64,000 nucleotides of DNA from Eleusine coracana subsp. coracana (taxonomy: Eukaryota > Streptophyta > Magnoliopsida > Poales > Poaceae): NCBI GenBank assembly GCA_032690845.1, contig CM064420.1:61802707-61866706 (forward strand), written 5' to 3'. Position 1 is the first letter of the stretch, and each line of letters opens with the position of its first letter. The notes beneath the pieces are model-generated. The model was not told the origin of the DNA and made no database searches. It saw only the letters and a program-made list of their open reading frames with translations. Below are positions 13,184-25,639 of the stretch, in pieces. Both the position numbers and the translations under genes were made by a program.

Positions 13184-13472
13184 GGGGGAAGAAGCTCAGG
13201 GACGGGCCTTGCTTCGGCTCAGCAGAGCTCTCGATTCGCTCGGGGTCCTGTGGGTGGAGAAGTCGGGTTGGAATTTGGGTGCCGTGCGGAGTCGAGTGAA
13301 GGGAGCACCGGCGGCTCTTCGGGACCGCCTTGTTCGTGCGGGGACGATAAGAGTCGGTATAGAGTGCTGAGTTGGTGCCCGGTCCGAAACACGTCACCAA
13401 AGAACAAGGTCGGCGCCAAGGCCCGACCCAACCAGCGCACCAGGCCGGCATACTCCAGAGTCCAGACGTATT

Positions 13473-13511
13473 GGCCCACGTAGATTGTTTAAAAAGTCGA
13501 AAACGGCCCAC
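13473..13511 (-). promoter_or_regulatory. Paired GGCCCAC (site II-like) elements upstream of the plastid protein gene
   Basis: GGCCCAC occurs at 13473-13479 and 13505-13511, reading GTGGGCC on the minus strand, about 290-330 bases upstream of the start codon. TGGGCC/T pairs are known TCP-binding site II elements common in promoters of plant housekeeping and organelle-protein genes. Function here is inference. Confidence 0.35.
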
Positions 13512-16051
13512 ATCGTCCTCGCTGAGCCACACGTGCCTAGCCCACTAGCACCAACGTCCCGACGCCATGCGCGCCACGCGACGCCGCCGTTCCTCCCGCG
13601 AATTCACCGGGCCGCAGTGCGGCTGCCACCTGCTGCCCATGCACGCGCCGCCACGGCGAAAACCGGTCTCACCTCAACTGACACGCGTTTAGCCCCGCGA
13701 TAAAGTTTCTTCTGAGCTCTCTGACTGACGGGAGAATTTTCAACCCCGGACCTTACACCACCCGTGTTAATTATTCAGCGGAGCACTTTAAACTAAGCCC
13801 GAGAGCCACTGACCGAACCGAACAACCCCAACGTGCGACGTGTGCGGCGAAGAAACGCGAGTGCGTGCACACGCGTGGCCGGGATATACCGACGTTGCGT
13901 AGTCCACGGATCGGACGCGAAGACGAAGCCGAGACACTACCGGGCAGAAGAGGGGCACCGGCAACTTGCTGAATATACATACTGGTGTCTGGTGGCGAGC
14001 AAAATAATCAGCTGCTGTAACTGCAAGCGCACGGTCACAGAGCTACGAGCAGCAGAGGCGGTCGTCGCCACTGGCGTTCCTTTTTACCTTTTTGTCTCGC
14101 CTTCCTGGACGGAGAAGCCGAGCGGGACGTATGAGTATGACCACCGATCCCCGGCCACATTTTTTTAACCCGATCGTACACGCACGGCGTAACCGAGGAG
14201 AGTTAAAACGTGTTCGTCCTCTGCAGCGGAGAAAAGAGAGATTAACCTAAGCTACCCCGCTGCCTCCCGTTCAACACGGAGCACAGCATGTGTTTCACTT
14301 TTCACCGCTCCTTTTCAAGTTTTACTTACTTGGCTGGGGGGTGGTGTATGCCCGCCCCGGCCGGCCGGCGTAGCTAGGTTTGACGGTCAAAGCGAGGGCG
14401 GGGCAGGGAGCGCGGGAACCGAGCGCCAGGACCGGTCCGGACGCCAATATTCTATCGCAGGACCAATACGCCGCTCGTGGCCGCCTGTACTCTGCTGTGG
14501 AGGAGAGGAGATGAGCTAGCGAGGCCGAGGAGGATCCCATGTAGCATTACTATATATACTCTCTACTACGTGCACATACATATACACTAGTAGTGTCAAG
14601 TGTGGCAGCTGCATGGGGAAGCTACACGGCGCCTCACGTGCACCGTGGAAAACACCAACGCGCGCGGCGTGTGACTGTGTGGATGCGCTCGCTACCGGTC
14701 TCTCGCTTGTGCAGGCGAGGGCCAACTAACGAACGACCGACATTTTCGGACGGGTGCAGAGTCAAGTCGGTAGTAGTAGGCCCCTCATGACTGACACACA
14801 AGTTGCTCGTTTTCGTCCATGTGGGAATAATGCAAGTCTGTGATCTCACTGAGAAGATATGTGGAAGCATGTCTGGCGCAGGTGTTGCGTAGAGATTTAG
14901 GCAGTAGCTAGCCTCCTGGTTATTCGAGAAAAAGAGAGGTGATGATCCTTTTTTGATTCGTATGTTTCGCAAGTGGAACCGCAAATTGCAATAATGCATA
15001 TGATCTGTCACCAACTGTCAAATCATATCTTGACGATATGGAATAGTTTGTCGATGACAGATTAAAGGTTCGAGCAGGATGTTCTCCGTTCTGGAGCCAA
15101 GAATGCGTGAGAGGTATATGTGTTGTCCCTTTCTCTTCTTCCTAATGAAAAACGGCCACTCGTGCTGAAAAGGGTACGGCAAGTGTGTGTACCGATAATG
15201 AGTACTACAATTTTTATTACATGATGGACCAATGAGTACATATATACGGATCCTAATATAACGCTAGTAGCTAGTATTTTCTTTATACTATATATATAGA
15301 GCTGTGATTTGCGTGAACTTTTCTTACGACTAACCCGCTCTTCATCATCTGGGCGGCCGTGAAACCTGCTCAGCTATAGCCACACTTGGATGCAGTCTCA
15401 TGATGGCACAACACAGCTGGTGGCGTCTGTTTCACCTTAGCTTGAACTCAAAGCCTTGTGGCTGGATATATATGTACTTGTAGCTATTACTAGGAAGCTC
15501 CAACGCCTTCTGCTAATATGGTAGCACATGCATGACCCCTTGATGGAGGACGGTCCTGGGGTCTCAGGCATGTTCGCAGAGGCGTTTGGGGCACTCCTTG
15601 AGAGCGTGCAGCACTGTTCAGGCTCCCCTAGTGTGCCCGGAAGACAAGGGCGTGTGTCCTTGTAGAGGGCACAGGTTGCAAGCCCAGCTCCTCTACTTTA
15701 TTCGGGGTCACCGTGAGCTTTCTTTAGGGTTAACCTTTCTCGCTCTTTGGGGTTGGATGGGTGCTTCTCGATACGGAGAGAGAAAGAGAGAGGTCCTCTC
15801 CCGACTGATGCGGGGAAGACAGTGGGTTTGGATCATTTGATTATAGTACCAAGGAATGATCAAGGAAAAATAACACAGTAGGAGAGGACGCATTAGAATA
15901 TGATCAGAGAGTGAACTTCACCCTACACTGCCACTTTCAGTCTCCTCGCATGCATTTTCAGAATATGGCAAGTAGGTTTTGACGTGTATACATTGATTAT
16001 TGGGAGGCAAATCACGCATATATCCCCTTCTGCGATACGGCCAGCCAGAAG

Positions 16052-16086
<35 letters not shown>

Positions 16087-17661
16087 GCCATTTCCTTCTT
16101 CATCAGTCCTCCACCTACACTGCCACGCTCTGAAAAACCTTAGTATTCACAAGCGGGAAGCGGCGATAGATCTCTCCTCGTCCAAAGTCCAAACAACAAA
16201 GACAAGAATATTCACATATACTCTCTGTCTGGCGCTGGCTTGCAGAGAGGTGCTAGTTAAACACCAGAAATTGATGCTCCATTTTCCAGAGCTCGTCGGG
16301 GCCAGTCAGTCCGTCAGTCCATGCTGGTCATACCAGTCCAATCCAGCGATTCACCTCGAAAGCAGGACGCCGAATAATTTAGAGCGAGAAGGCCTAGGCT
16401 GCCCGGCCGCGTAGCCTTGTGCCCTATTAGCTGTGTGTCCAGTCCCGGCCGGGGTTGGAACTCGGACGGGGGATGCGCACGCGCGGGTCGGCGGACGGGC
16501 ATGCATGGAGAGATCTTCAGCTCGTCGCTTCCTTCCTTCGCTTCCACAGGAGGGGGGCGGGGTTTGACCGCGCCGCGGCGAACGCGCCAGCTGCTGCTGC
16601 TGCTTTTTTCTTTTCTTTTCCGAGCACGGGAGGGAATCTTTCGCTGGATTCGCCGCCGTTAGACGAGACGAAACCGTCCGCACAGTACCTGCTGGCCGCG
16701 CGCGAGCGCATGCATATGCACGCCTCTTATCGGATTCTTCTCTTCTCTTCGCTTCGCATCACCGATTGATTGAGATCCAAGGAAATGTTCGGCTTGTTTT
16801 TAAACGGTTCCGGATCAGCTTCCACTGCCCTGCCTGCCTGGACCCCTTTTGGTATGTTCGGGGGTCAGATTTGTTTTGCAGGCTACCAAGTCGCTTTTAC
16901 ACTGTGGCTACTGGCTATAGGACGCTAGCTAGCCACTAGGTGCGAAATGGATATAGAATAGTACTAGGATTGATTGTTTCAAATGTGAAAGCTCAGTTCC
17001 TGGAATAATGCTGAGGCCAGCTCAAGAGACATCGGTTAACCTTTCCGTTTTCTGTGGGCAATTAATAATTGGTAGTTGCCTCATTGTTTTCTTGAGGTTT
17101 CTCTCTGTGTGAAACGAGACTGATATACCGCCTTAAGCGAAAATTGACACCCATGTAGTCACAAAATTATGCGGTCCCCAGACTTTTAAAACTTGGATTT
17201 TAAAATATTTAATTAGGTTGAAAATATGAAAGAAAAATAATGTACACAGATTAGTTGAGAATACACACTTCCATGATATCATATATATAACAGATTTTAT
17301 CAATAAATTATGAACTAAAAGTGGCTAAAATGTACATATGCCGTCATCTAAAATTCATGTATTTGCCTGCGTGACTGGAGATAGTAATACGTAGTTGTAA
17401 CTTTTGCGTTGGAAAGGATCTCCGGCTTCGCGAAGACAACATTCTAGTGCCTCTATGATTTGGCTAAACCAAAGGATTGTACCTGCGTGCATGTGCCCTA
17501 AAAGGTCGTTATACTTTTTGGTTTGTTGTGTGGCGACAAGTTATATATACTAACCATTTTAGCTTCTCTTGGCAAATATCTAATATGTGTTTGTTTTCTT
17601 GATTTGATTATTATTGGCAGTAAAAAAGAAGAAAAACAGAGAGCCACTAGCACGTTATACT

Positions 17662-17669
17662 TATATATA
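17662..17669 (+). promoter_or_regulatory. Candidate TATA box of the BBM-like gene
   Basis: TATATATA lies 228 bases upstream of the chosen start codon, followed by a pyrimidine-rich leader containing TCTTCTCTC. The spacing suits a short 5' UTR. Other TATA-like strings lie nearby (about 17540), so this is a candidate only. Confidence 0.35.
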
Positions 17670-17896
17670 CAGACCTTCTACAACACTTTCATCTTCTCTC
17701 AGGTGTGGTCAGGATATTTTTTCTGGCCTCTTCCTGCCCTCTCTTCACATTGACCCAAAATGTAGTGCTGCCCCTGAAAAGCTATACTACTTCCCCCTAT
17801 CATCAGCTTCTCCTTGACATCCTCCTCTTCTCGCCAATGCACTCGCAGCTCTGATCAGAAACAAACCATCCCTTACTGCGCTATCAGCTTCCCCCG

Positions 17897-20800
17897 ATGG
17901 CTTCTGCTAATAACTGGCTGGGCTTCTCTCTCTCCGGCCAGGAAAACGCGCAGCCTAATCAGGATACCTCGCCTGCCGCCGCCATCGACCTCTCCGGTGG
18001 CAGCGACTTCTATGGCCTGCCGACGCAGCCTGCAGCCTCCGATGGGCATCTCGATCATGCTTCTTACGGTATCATGGAGGCCTTCAACAGGGGCCCTCAG
18101 GAAACCCAAGGTGAAGAGAGGATGCAACCCCGTTTATTGCCTTGATGATCTTTAGTTCTCTTCCTTATGGTGCACACTAGCTATTCCATGGTTTTCATCA
18201 TATATGTACTAGTTCCTTGATATTTGATGTGGGTGTAGATTGGAACATGAGGGGTATGGACTACAACGGCGGCGCTTCGGAGCTCTCGATGCTCGTCGGG
18301 TCAAGCGGCGGCGCCGGTAGCGGCAAGAGGGCCGTGGAAGAGAACGAGCCCAAGCTCGAGGACTTCCTCGGCGGCAACTCGTTCGTCTCCGAGCAGGATC
18401 AATCCGGTGGCTACTTGTTCTCCGGAGTCCCGATGGCCAGCAGCACCAACAGCAATAGCGGGAGCAACACCATGGAGCTCTCCATGATCAAGACCTGGCT
18501 CCGGAACAATCAGGTTCCCCAGCAGCAGCAGCAGCCGGCTCCGCATCAGCCGCAGCCCGAGGAGATGAGCACCGACGCGAGCGCAAACAGCTTTGGGTGC
18601 TCTGATTCGCTGGGAAGGAACGGCACGGGGAGCTCGCAGAGCTTGGCGCTCTCGATGAGCACGGGTTCGCACCTGCCGATGGTCGTGGCCGGAGGAAGCG
18701 CCAGTGGAGCAGCCTCTGAGAGCACGTCGTCGGAGAACAAGCGGGCGAGCGGCGCCATGGATTCGCCGGGTGCCGTGGTCGAAGCCGTGCCGAGGAAGTC
18801 CATCGACACGTTTGGGCAAAGGACCTCTATATACCGAGGTGTAACAAGGTTAGTTCGTCATTGATGGGTTTGTGTCTTCGATACATATTGTTGATGTGTT
18901 CTTGGTCCATTTCAAATCGGTCTACTACTAGTCTAGAGTTAGTTAGAAAATGGTAATGATGGCCTTAGCTTGTTGAGCGAGATCAATGTATCGAAAACAT
19001 GAACTACTATCAGATCTATATATACTAGCTATAGAAAGTATGAATCTTTCGAGGCAATAGCTATGCTATTTTGCTTTTGCTCTAGTAGGTCATATGATAT
19101 ATGGAAAATAAGGTAAATGAATTAGAGATATATTGTTCATTCAATTAAAGTGGATGCCATATCGAAATATTTTTTTGTATGATGTGGTCTGTTATACCAT
19201 TGACCACTAAGTTGATTATTGAGAATAACAAATAACGATCAGCCTGCTAACACCTGAATATATCGAACACTATATATATGTATCCAATTGTGTATTTCTG
19301 AGTAGTTTTTTGCGCTCTATATATAAACCTATATATATCACCAAATAAAAAATTATCTTTAGAATATACTATTTTCCCGTGTTGGTATTCATGTTCTTGA
19401 AATTGGTTTGCACGCAGGCATAGATGGACAGGGCGTTATGAGGCTCATCTATGGGATAATAGTTGTAGAAGAGAGGGGCAGAGTCGCAAGGGTAGGCAAG
19501 GTAATGAAATATGGATCCATAGTCTCACTTCTCTCCAGCTCCGTGGCACGACACAATATATACATCTTAGATTACTAATTAAGCATTGTTGTCTTTTATT
19601 CCATCAACATGGTTGCTCCATTTACACATTGGCTACGGATGACAAATCGACAATGTGTAGTTTATCTTGGTATGTATGCATTGACCTTCCCAGCTCTTGC
19701 TTCACATTTCCATTGCATTTTCTCATTTGTGTCCATGAATAATACAGGTGGCTATGACAAAGAGGACAAGGCAGCAAGAGCTTATGATTTGGCAGCTCTC
19801 AAGTATTGGGGCACCACAACAACAACAAATTTCCCGGTATGTGTTTTATAAATTTCTTGTCACGAGCATTGTTATTATTGTATTTTCATTAATATCTTAT
19901 GTTGATCTACTCATTTGCAATCTTCTTGAATAAACCGGTTGTTATGCCTAAAAAATGTTGCAGATAAGTAACTATGAAAAGGAGCTAGATGAAATGAAAC
20001 ATATGACTAGACAGGAGTATATTGCATACCTAAGGAGGTAATATTTGATGTTCATTTCATATCTTGATGCATCCCACATACTTGTGGATTCTTTGGTTCG
20101 GCTAACATAAATCTCTGTTCCAATACGTGCAGGAATAGCAGTGGATTTTCTCGTGGAGCATCAAAGTACCGAGGAGTAACTAGGTAATTCAGTAGCATTT
20201 TTGATATAATACACACATGAATAAGCAAAGTAGGACGTCTCCAAACAAAAATCAGCAATGTATTATGGCATTCGCTTTATGAATATTGGCTATACTGGCC
20301 ACATACATATATATTGTAATTAGATTATTAGATGTCTGATGTCAAAAACTCTATCATCGAATTAGTTTTGCTAGCAATTTTTGAGTAATAATGTTTAGGC
20401 CTTATATTGAAATCAGTATTGCATCGCGCAGGCACCACCAACACGGGAGATGGCAAGCAAGGATAGGGAGAGTTGCAGGGAACAAAGATCTCTACTTGGG
20501 CACATTCAGTAAGATATTTTTCTTCTTCCTCTTCATCAGAACTCTCAAGTAAGGTAGTCGTATATGACCGTTTAATGGAAACCAATTTTCTTGATCCTTC
20601 AATAAAACTAATTAATTAATGACTATTCAGTGTTATATCTCCAAGATCTAAGTCATCGACCCGTACTTGTTTAGTCAAATTTCTTGAAATCTTCGTACGT
20701 CTCGTAGAGCTGAAGATTAGATATTCTATATGTTGCCCTATGGAGGCATAAAATAGTGATGAGCGCATTAAGTATGTCCGAAATGTACCTTTCCAAGTTT

Positions 20801-21855
20801 TTGTCTCAAAGTTGTCTGAGAAAATCGGGGCATGGAGTCAAAGGGGCGAGTAGAAAACCTCCGCGCTTTGAATCACCCGGTGTGCACCCCTTTTGCATGC
20901 ATGCATGCAATATGCAACATACTGTAGCTAAGCATCGGGAAGGTAGCTAGTAGCTACCAACCCTATTCATCATGCAATGCGTCTTCTTAATAATCTTGCA
21001 CATTCATTCCCTCGTACTTGCGCGTGTGTGTGTGCAGGCACCGAGGAGGAGGCCGCGGAGGCCTACGACATCGCCGCGATCAAGTTCCGCGGTCTCAACG
21101 CCGTCACCAACTTCGACATGAGCCGCTACGACGTGAAGAGCATCCTCGAGAGCAGCACGCTCCCCGTCGGCGGCGCGGCCCGGCGCCTCAAGGACGCCGT
21201 CGGCGACCACGCGGACGTCGCCGCCGGCGCCACCATCTGGCGCGCCGACATGGACGGCGCCGGCGTGATCTCCCAGCTCGCCGACGCCGGCCTGGCCGGC
21301 TACGCCTCGTACCACCACCACCACGCCTGGCCCACCATCGCGTTCCAGCAACCGTCCCCGCTCTCCGTGCACTACCCGGCGTACGGCCAGGCGCCGTCCC
21401 GCGGGTGGTGCAAGCCCGAGCAGGACGCCGCCGTCGCCGCCGCAGCGCACAGCTTGCAGGACCTGCAGCAGCTGCACCTCGGCCACAACTTCTTCCAGGC
21501 GTCGTCGAGCTCCACGGTCTACAACGGCGGCGCCGGGTACCACCAAGGCATCGGTGGTGGTGGTGGTGGCGGCTCGTTCCTGATGGCGCCGTCGAGCACG
21601 GTCGTGGCGGACCAGCAGGGACACAGCAGCACGGCTACCAATCAGGGGAGCACGTGTACTAGCTACGGGGATGAGGAGGGCAATAAGCTCATGGGGTACG
21701 ACGCCATGGTGGCGAGCGGCGGGGACCCGTACGCGGCGGCGAGGAACGGCGGCGGGTACCAGTTCTCGCAGGGATCGGCGGCGTCGACGGTCAGCATCGC
21801 CAGGGCGAACGGGTACGCCAACAACTGGAGCTCTCCCTTCAACGGCATGGGGTGA
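17897..21855 (+). CDS. BBM: BABY BOOM / PLETHORA-type AP2 transcription factor
   Basis: Nine exons: 17897-18110, 18239-18848, 19418-19500, 19661-19669, 19748-19836, 19964-20037, 20133-20183, 20432-20508 and 21038-21855. They total 2025 bases and 674 residues with all phases consistent. It is a nuclear DNA-binding regulator of the AINTEGUMENTA-like family, which acts in embryo and root-meristem identity. N-terminal family motifs are WLGFSLS, EPKLEDFLGGNSF and ELSMIKTWLRNN, the last being the BBM-1 type motif. The first AP2 repeat runs from TSIYRGVTRHRWTGRYEAH to NFP and contains WDNSC and the YLG element. A linker (ISNYEKELDEMKHMTRQEY) follows, and the second repeat runs from SKYRGVTRHHQHGRWQ to FDMSRYDV. 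The C-terminus is rich in Gly, Ala, Ser, Gln and His and ends NNWSSPFNGMG. From memory it most resembles maize BBM2; orthology is inferred. No break or missing key residue is seen. Confidence 0.95.
19661..19669 (+). other. 9-base micro-exon of the AP2 gene
   Basis: TTTATCTTG sits between the acceptor GTGTAG and the donor GTATGT. Joined to the preceding G and following GT it encodes Val-Tyr-Leu-Gly, restoring the YLG element of the first AP2 repeat. Without it the repeat lacks three conserved residues but stays in frame. Such a 9-base exon is known in this position in euAP2-family genes. Confidence 0.9.
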
Positions 21856-22735
21856 CGTCGACGAGATCATATCGAACTGAAGAGGGCAGAAGGCAGAAGC
21901 TAGTGGCCAGTGATAGGGGATTAGCTAGCTAGAAAAGTCATGTTTAGGTTAGAGTCATTTCATATCGTTGTCGTGTTTCAACTTTCAGCTCGTTTTAACC
22001 CATGCATGCACGTAAGGTGCTGCTGCTGCCTTCTGGAAGCTGGTAACGGCAGGGTCAGGGTAAGTAAAGTTAGGCGTTGTAAGTTTACCCTGACCAGCTG
22101 TTAGTTTTGGGTAGTTTCAGAAGGCCCACTTAATCTTCAGAGGACACAATGATCAGCGTGCTGCTATGAGAATAACTTTCATCATTCTCTATTTTTTTTC
22201 CGATCATATTAACGCTCGTCCTAACTTTATGACCAGTTCATATATACATATATACTTGAATGCATGCGCTGAAATATATAGAATGAGAAGAGTATTTTTT
22301 ACTGCAAGAGAGGCAACCCAGCGTTGCTGCTAAATGGTGCCAGAACAGAGATGGACTGCTACCAAAGCAGTGTTACAATAAGAAATCGAGGAGTCAATGA
22401 GAAAAAAAAAAACCAAGCAGAGGACCAACCTATCAGCAACGTGTCTCTGAACTTGACTCACTGTCGCCACACATTGCATGCATGCCGGCGTGGGGAGTTG
22501 AACACTTCCCAGCTCTTCCAACATGCCGCCGTTAGGGGAGGCATCGCAGCCTTCGTTGCCGGACTAATGCGCGGCTCACGCTCGACAAGGAAGTCTTTTA
22601 CATGCGATGGCTTGTGTATTGATCCAGCCGTAGGCCTTACGGTGGCCTAGACAATGTATCTTACGTTCTACGGATGTAACAATGCGTACCTTACCGATTG
22701 TAATCACGCTATTATCATCATTGATTTTTTTAATT
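21856..22735. other. 3' flank of the BBM-like gene
   Basis: This contains the 3' UTR and then unassigned DNA. No other gene is recognised. The fold-back element described next starts at its right edge. Confidence 0.5.
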
Positions 22736-23039
22736 AATTGAGGTACGATCATCAACTTCGTGTGCACAAAGTTAGATATTGAATCCAAATCGGTTTCGTA
22801 CCTTACATATCAAGTACTGAATTTTAAAAATCATAACTTCCTTGTCCGGAGCTCAAATGAGGCAAACTCGGACTCTATCTCGTAGCTCTCGAAAAGTTCT
22901 ACAACTTTAATATTCAATAGAAGTCTATATCTCACCGTTTTGGTTTCCAAATATATGATGTAAAAATATTTGTTTTGGTCAGACTCCTCTGCGTAGGTCT
23001 CTATACGGGACCCATATCTCCCAGTCATCATTGATTTTT

Positions 23040-23250
23040 AAAAATATGTTTAACCATTATTCTTATTTATTTATTTATTAAAAATATTATATAAGCTATT
23101 ATGGTTTTTTACACACCAAGAAAATTTAAAACATAACTTATAATTTTACATCTTTAAAATGATATTTTGAGTAAAACAAATAATTAAAATTAACTAAAAA
23201 TATCAACAACGATAGCAATTTAAGAAATTGAGGAAGTGTATTATTGCTTT
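23040..23250. mobile_element. Stowaway-like MITE relic
   Basis: The AT-rich piece with AAACATAACTTATAATTTTACA and the ending CAACAACGATAGCAATTT resembles the interior and right end of the element at 28361-28583. Its left terminus is too degraded to place exactly. Confidence 0.4.
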
Positions 23251-23309
23251 AATAGCGATATGTTGTAGTTGTAGTACCATCGTTTAATGTATGTATGTGT
23301 TTTGTAATT

Positions 23310-23577
23310 AAATTTTTGGGGCATTTACTTATTTGACCCTATTTCGGAACCTAACTACCAATTTAATCTTTTTTTTCTCAATCTTTTGACCCTTCTTTTG
23401 AATCATTCATTTCTCATTTGACCTCATTTTATTACAAAGTGGGGTCAAATGAACAGTGTTCAGCAGGGTCAATTAAGCAATTCAAGACAAAAAAAAGGTA
23501 AAATAAGCAAAGTTGAAAAAGACAGAGTCAAATTGGTAGTTAGTTTTCAAAACAGAGTCAAATAAGCAATTATTTCT
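23310..23577. mobile_element. Palindromic MITE with about 60-bp inverted repeats
   Basis: The left part reads ACTTATTTGACCCTATTT and then CTAACTACCAATTTAAT. The right part contains the complement, CAAATTGGTAGTTAGTTTT and ACAGAGTCAAATAAGC. The two arms pair over about 60 bases with mismatches around a central region. No coding capacity is present. Confidence 0.6.
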
Positions 23578-23586
23578 TTTTTATAT

Positions 23587-25058
23587 ATAATTAAGATATA
23601 TAGTAGCAACAGTTATTGAGTTGCAAGGGTGTGTATTACTAGTGTATAACAAGGAATACATACAACAGCCTTCTTCGTAACCTCGAGTTTGTATTCATGT
23701 CTTGCTCGTGCTTTATAGATATTCTACCTTGCTTCTTGCCCTTGATGAATGATGATTTATTGTTGTCACATTGTAACTAAGCTTTATAATTAAGATATAT
23801 AGTACCGATAGTTATTGAGTTGCAAGAGTGTGTATTACTAGTGTATAACAAGGAATACGTACAACAGCCTTCTTCGTAATCTCGAGTTTGTATTTATGTC
23901 TTGCTCGTGCTTTATAGATATTCTACCTTACTTTTTGTCCTTGATAAATGATGATTTATTGTAGTCACATTGTAGCTAAGCTTTATAATTAAGATATATA
24001 GTAGCGATAGTTATTGAGTTACAAGGGTGTGTATTACTAGTAGTGTATAAAAGGAATACGTACAACAGCCTTCTCTGTAACCTCAAGTTTGTATTTATGT
24101 CTTGTTCATGCTTTATAGATATTCTATCTTGCTTCTTGCTCTTGATGAATGATGATTTATTGTTGTCACATTGTAGTTAAGCTGTGTAGAGTATATATCA
24201 ATATTAGAAGATATGCGTCACAGAGATCTGCGCAGAGAAGTCCGAAATAGAATAAATATTTTTGCATTGCATATTTAAAAATCAAAATAGCGGGATCTGG
24301 ACTTATATTGAATACCAAAGTTATAGAACTTTTCGAGGGCTACGAGATAGAGTCTGAGTTTGACTTATTTGAGCTCCGGATGATAAAGTTATGATTTTTA
24401 GAACTCGGTACTTAATACATTGTAGCTAAGCTTTATAATTAAGATCTATAGTAGCGACAGTTATTGAGTTGCAAGGGTGTATATTACTAGTGTATAACAA
24501 GGACGTACAACAACCTTCTTCGTAACCTCGAGTTTGTATTCATGTCTTGCTCGTGCTTTATAGATATTCTACCTTGCTTCTTGCCCTTGATGAATGATGA
24601 TTTATTGTTGTCACATTGTAGCTAAGTTGTGTAGAGTATATATCAGTACTAGAAAATATGAGTCCCGCATAGAGACCTGCACAGAGGAGTCCGAAATAGA
24701 ACAAATATTTTGTATTATATATTTGGAAATCAAAATGACGGGATCTGGACTGCTATTGAATACCAAAGATATAGAACTTTTCGAGGGTTACGAGATAGAG
24801 TCTGAGTTTGACTTATTTGAGCTCTGGATGATAGAGTTATGATTTTTGAAACTTGGTATTTAATACATTATAGCTAAGCTTTATAATTAAGATATATAGT
24901 AGCGACAGTTATTGAGTTGTAAGGATGTATATTACTAGTATATAACAAGAAATACGTACAACAGCCTTCTCCGTAACCTCGAGTTTGTATTCATGTCTAC
25001 CTTACTTCTTGCCCTTGATGAATGATGATTTATTGTTGTCACATTGTAGCTAAGCTGT
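23587..25058. repeat. Tandem array of ~199-bp units and ~449-bp composite units
   Basis: A unit beginning ATAATTAAGATATATAGTA recurs at about 23587, 23786, 23985, 24434 and 24881. The first three copies are spaced 199 bases. The next copies are spaced about 449 and 447 because each is followed by an extra segment of about 240 bases that matches the right arm of the surrounding element. The layout is therefore A-A-A-B-A-B-A-B. Confidence 0.8.
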
Positions 25059-25625
25059 GTAGAGTATATATCAGTACTAGAAAATATGAGTCCCGCATAG
25101 AGACCTGTATAGAGGAGTTCGAAATAGAATAAATATTTTTGTATTGCATATTTGGAAACCAAAACGGCGGGATCTAGACTTCTATTGAATACCAAAGTTA
25201 TAGAACTTTTCGAGGGCTATAAGATAAAGTCTGAGTTTGACTTATTTGTGCTCTAGGTGATAGAGATATAATTTTTGGAACTTGATACTTAATATGAAAG
25301 GTACAAAACTGATTTGGATTCAATCTCTAATTTTATGGACACAAAGTGGACGATCGTACCTTAATTAATAAATTGTACCGAATGATAGAGTTATGATTTT
25401 TGGAATTTAATATAAAAGGTACGAAACTAATTTAAATTTAATCTCTAATTTTATGGATACGAAGTAAATAATCATATCTCAATTGATAGATTATAGAGAT
25501 ATGTGCACGTTCAGTCGTTCACACGCGACACGCCGACACCGAGCAAGTCTCGAAAAATTTGTGGGTTCCATTATTGTAAATGGGCCCCTCCCGGCAACGA
25601 ACAGAGAATCTTGTCAATCTTGTAA

Positions 25626-25639
25626 GTGGGCCGGCCCAC
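25626..25639. promoter_or_regulatory. 14-bp palindrome GTGGGCCGGCCCAC upstream of TIC20
   Basis: A perfect palindrome made of two head-to-head GTGGGCC motifs, about 300 bases upstream of the TIC20 start codon. A further TGGGCCC lies at about 25579. GGGCC site II elements bind TCP factors and are common in promoters of plant organelle-biogenesis genes. Its role here is inferred. Confidence 0.5.

Larger units (their letters stand above)
13184..17896. other. 4.7-kb intergenic region upstream of the AP2 gene
   Basis: No coding gene is recognised. The first 400 bases are the promoter side of the minus-strand plastid gene. GC-rich islands lie at 13500-14700 and 16300-16720; the rest is AT-rich. 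A run of 29 A residues lies at 16054-16082. Open frames in the GC islands lack family similarity. The right part should contain promoter and regulatory DNA of the BBM-like gene. Confidence 0.5.
22736..25495. mobile_element. Fold-back (long inverted repeat) element with internal tandem array
   Basis: The left arm, 22736-23036, starts near ATTGAGGTACGATCATC. It recurs inverted at about 25060-25365, which ends near GATCGTACCTTAATT. Both arms carry the phrase for a cell of about 300 bases, including GATATTGAATCCAAATC in one orientation and its complement in the other. The outermost part of the right arm is duplicated again at 25383-25495. Between the arms lie a palindromic MITE, a Stowaway-like piece and an alternating A/B repeat array. 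No transposase frame is visible, so the element looks non-autonomous. Its superfamily (Mutator-like or other fold-back) is not resolved because clear target-site duplications were not found. Confidence 0.7.

Noticed and set aside
15586..15840. Open frame MGHSLRACSTVQAPL...
   Set aside because: Short, no family, no splice context. May be a relic of an old repeat, but evidence was insufficient.
16054..16082. 29-base A run as a retroelement tail
   Set aside because: No LINE or SINE sequence or target duplication is recognisable on either side. Treated as a simple homopolymer tract.
21004..21870. 288-residue open frame on the minus strand across the last BBM exon
   Set aside because: It is an antisense shadow of a GC-rich exon with strong third-position GC. 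The plus-strand frame contains the second AP2 repeat and is clearly the coding one.
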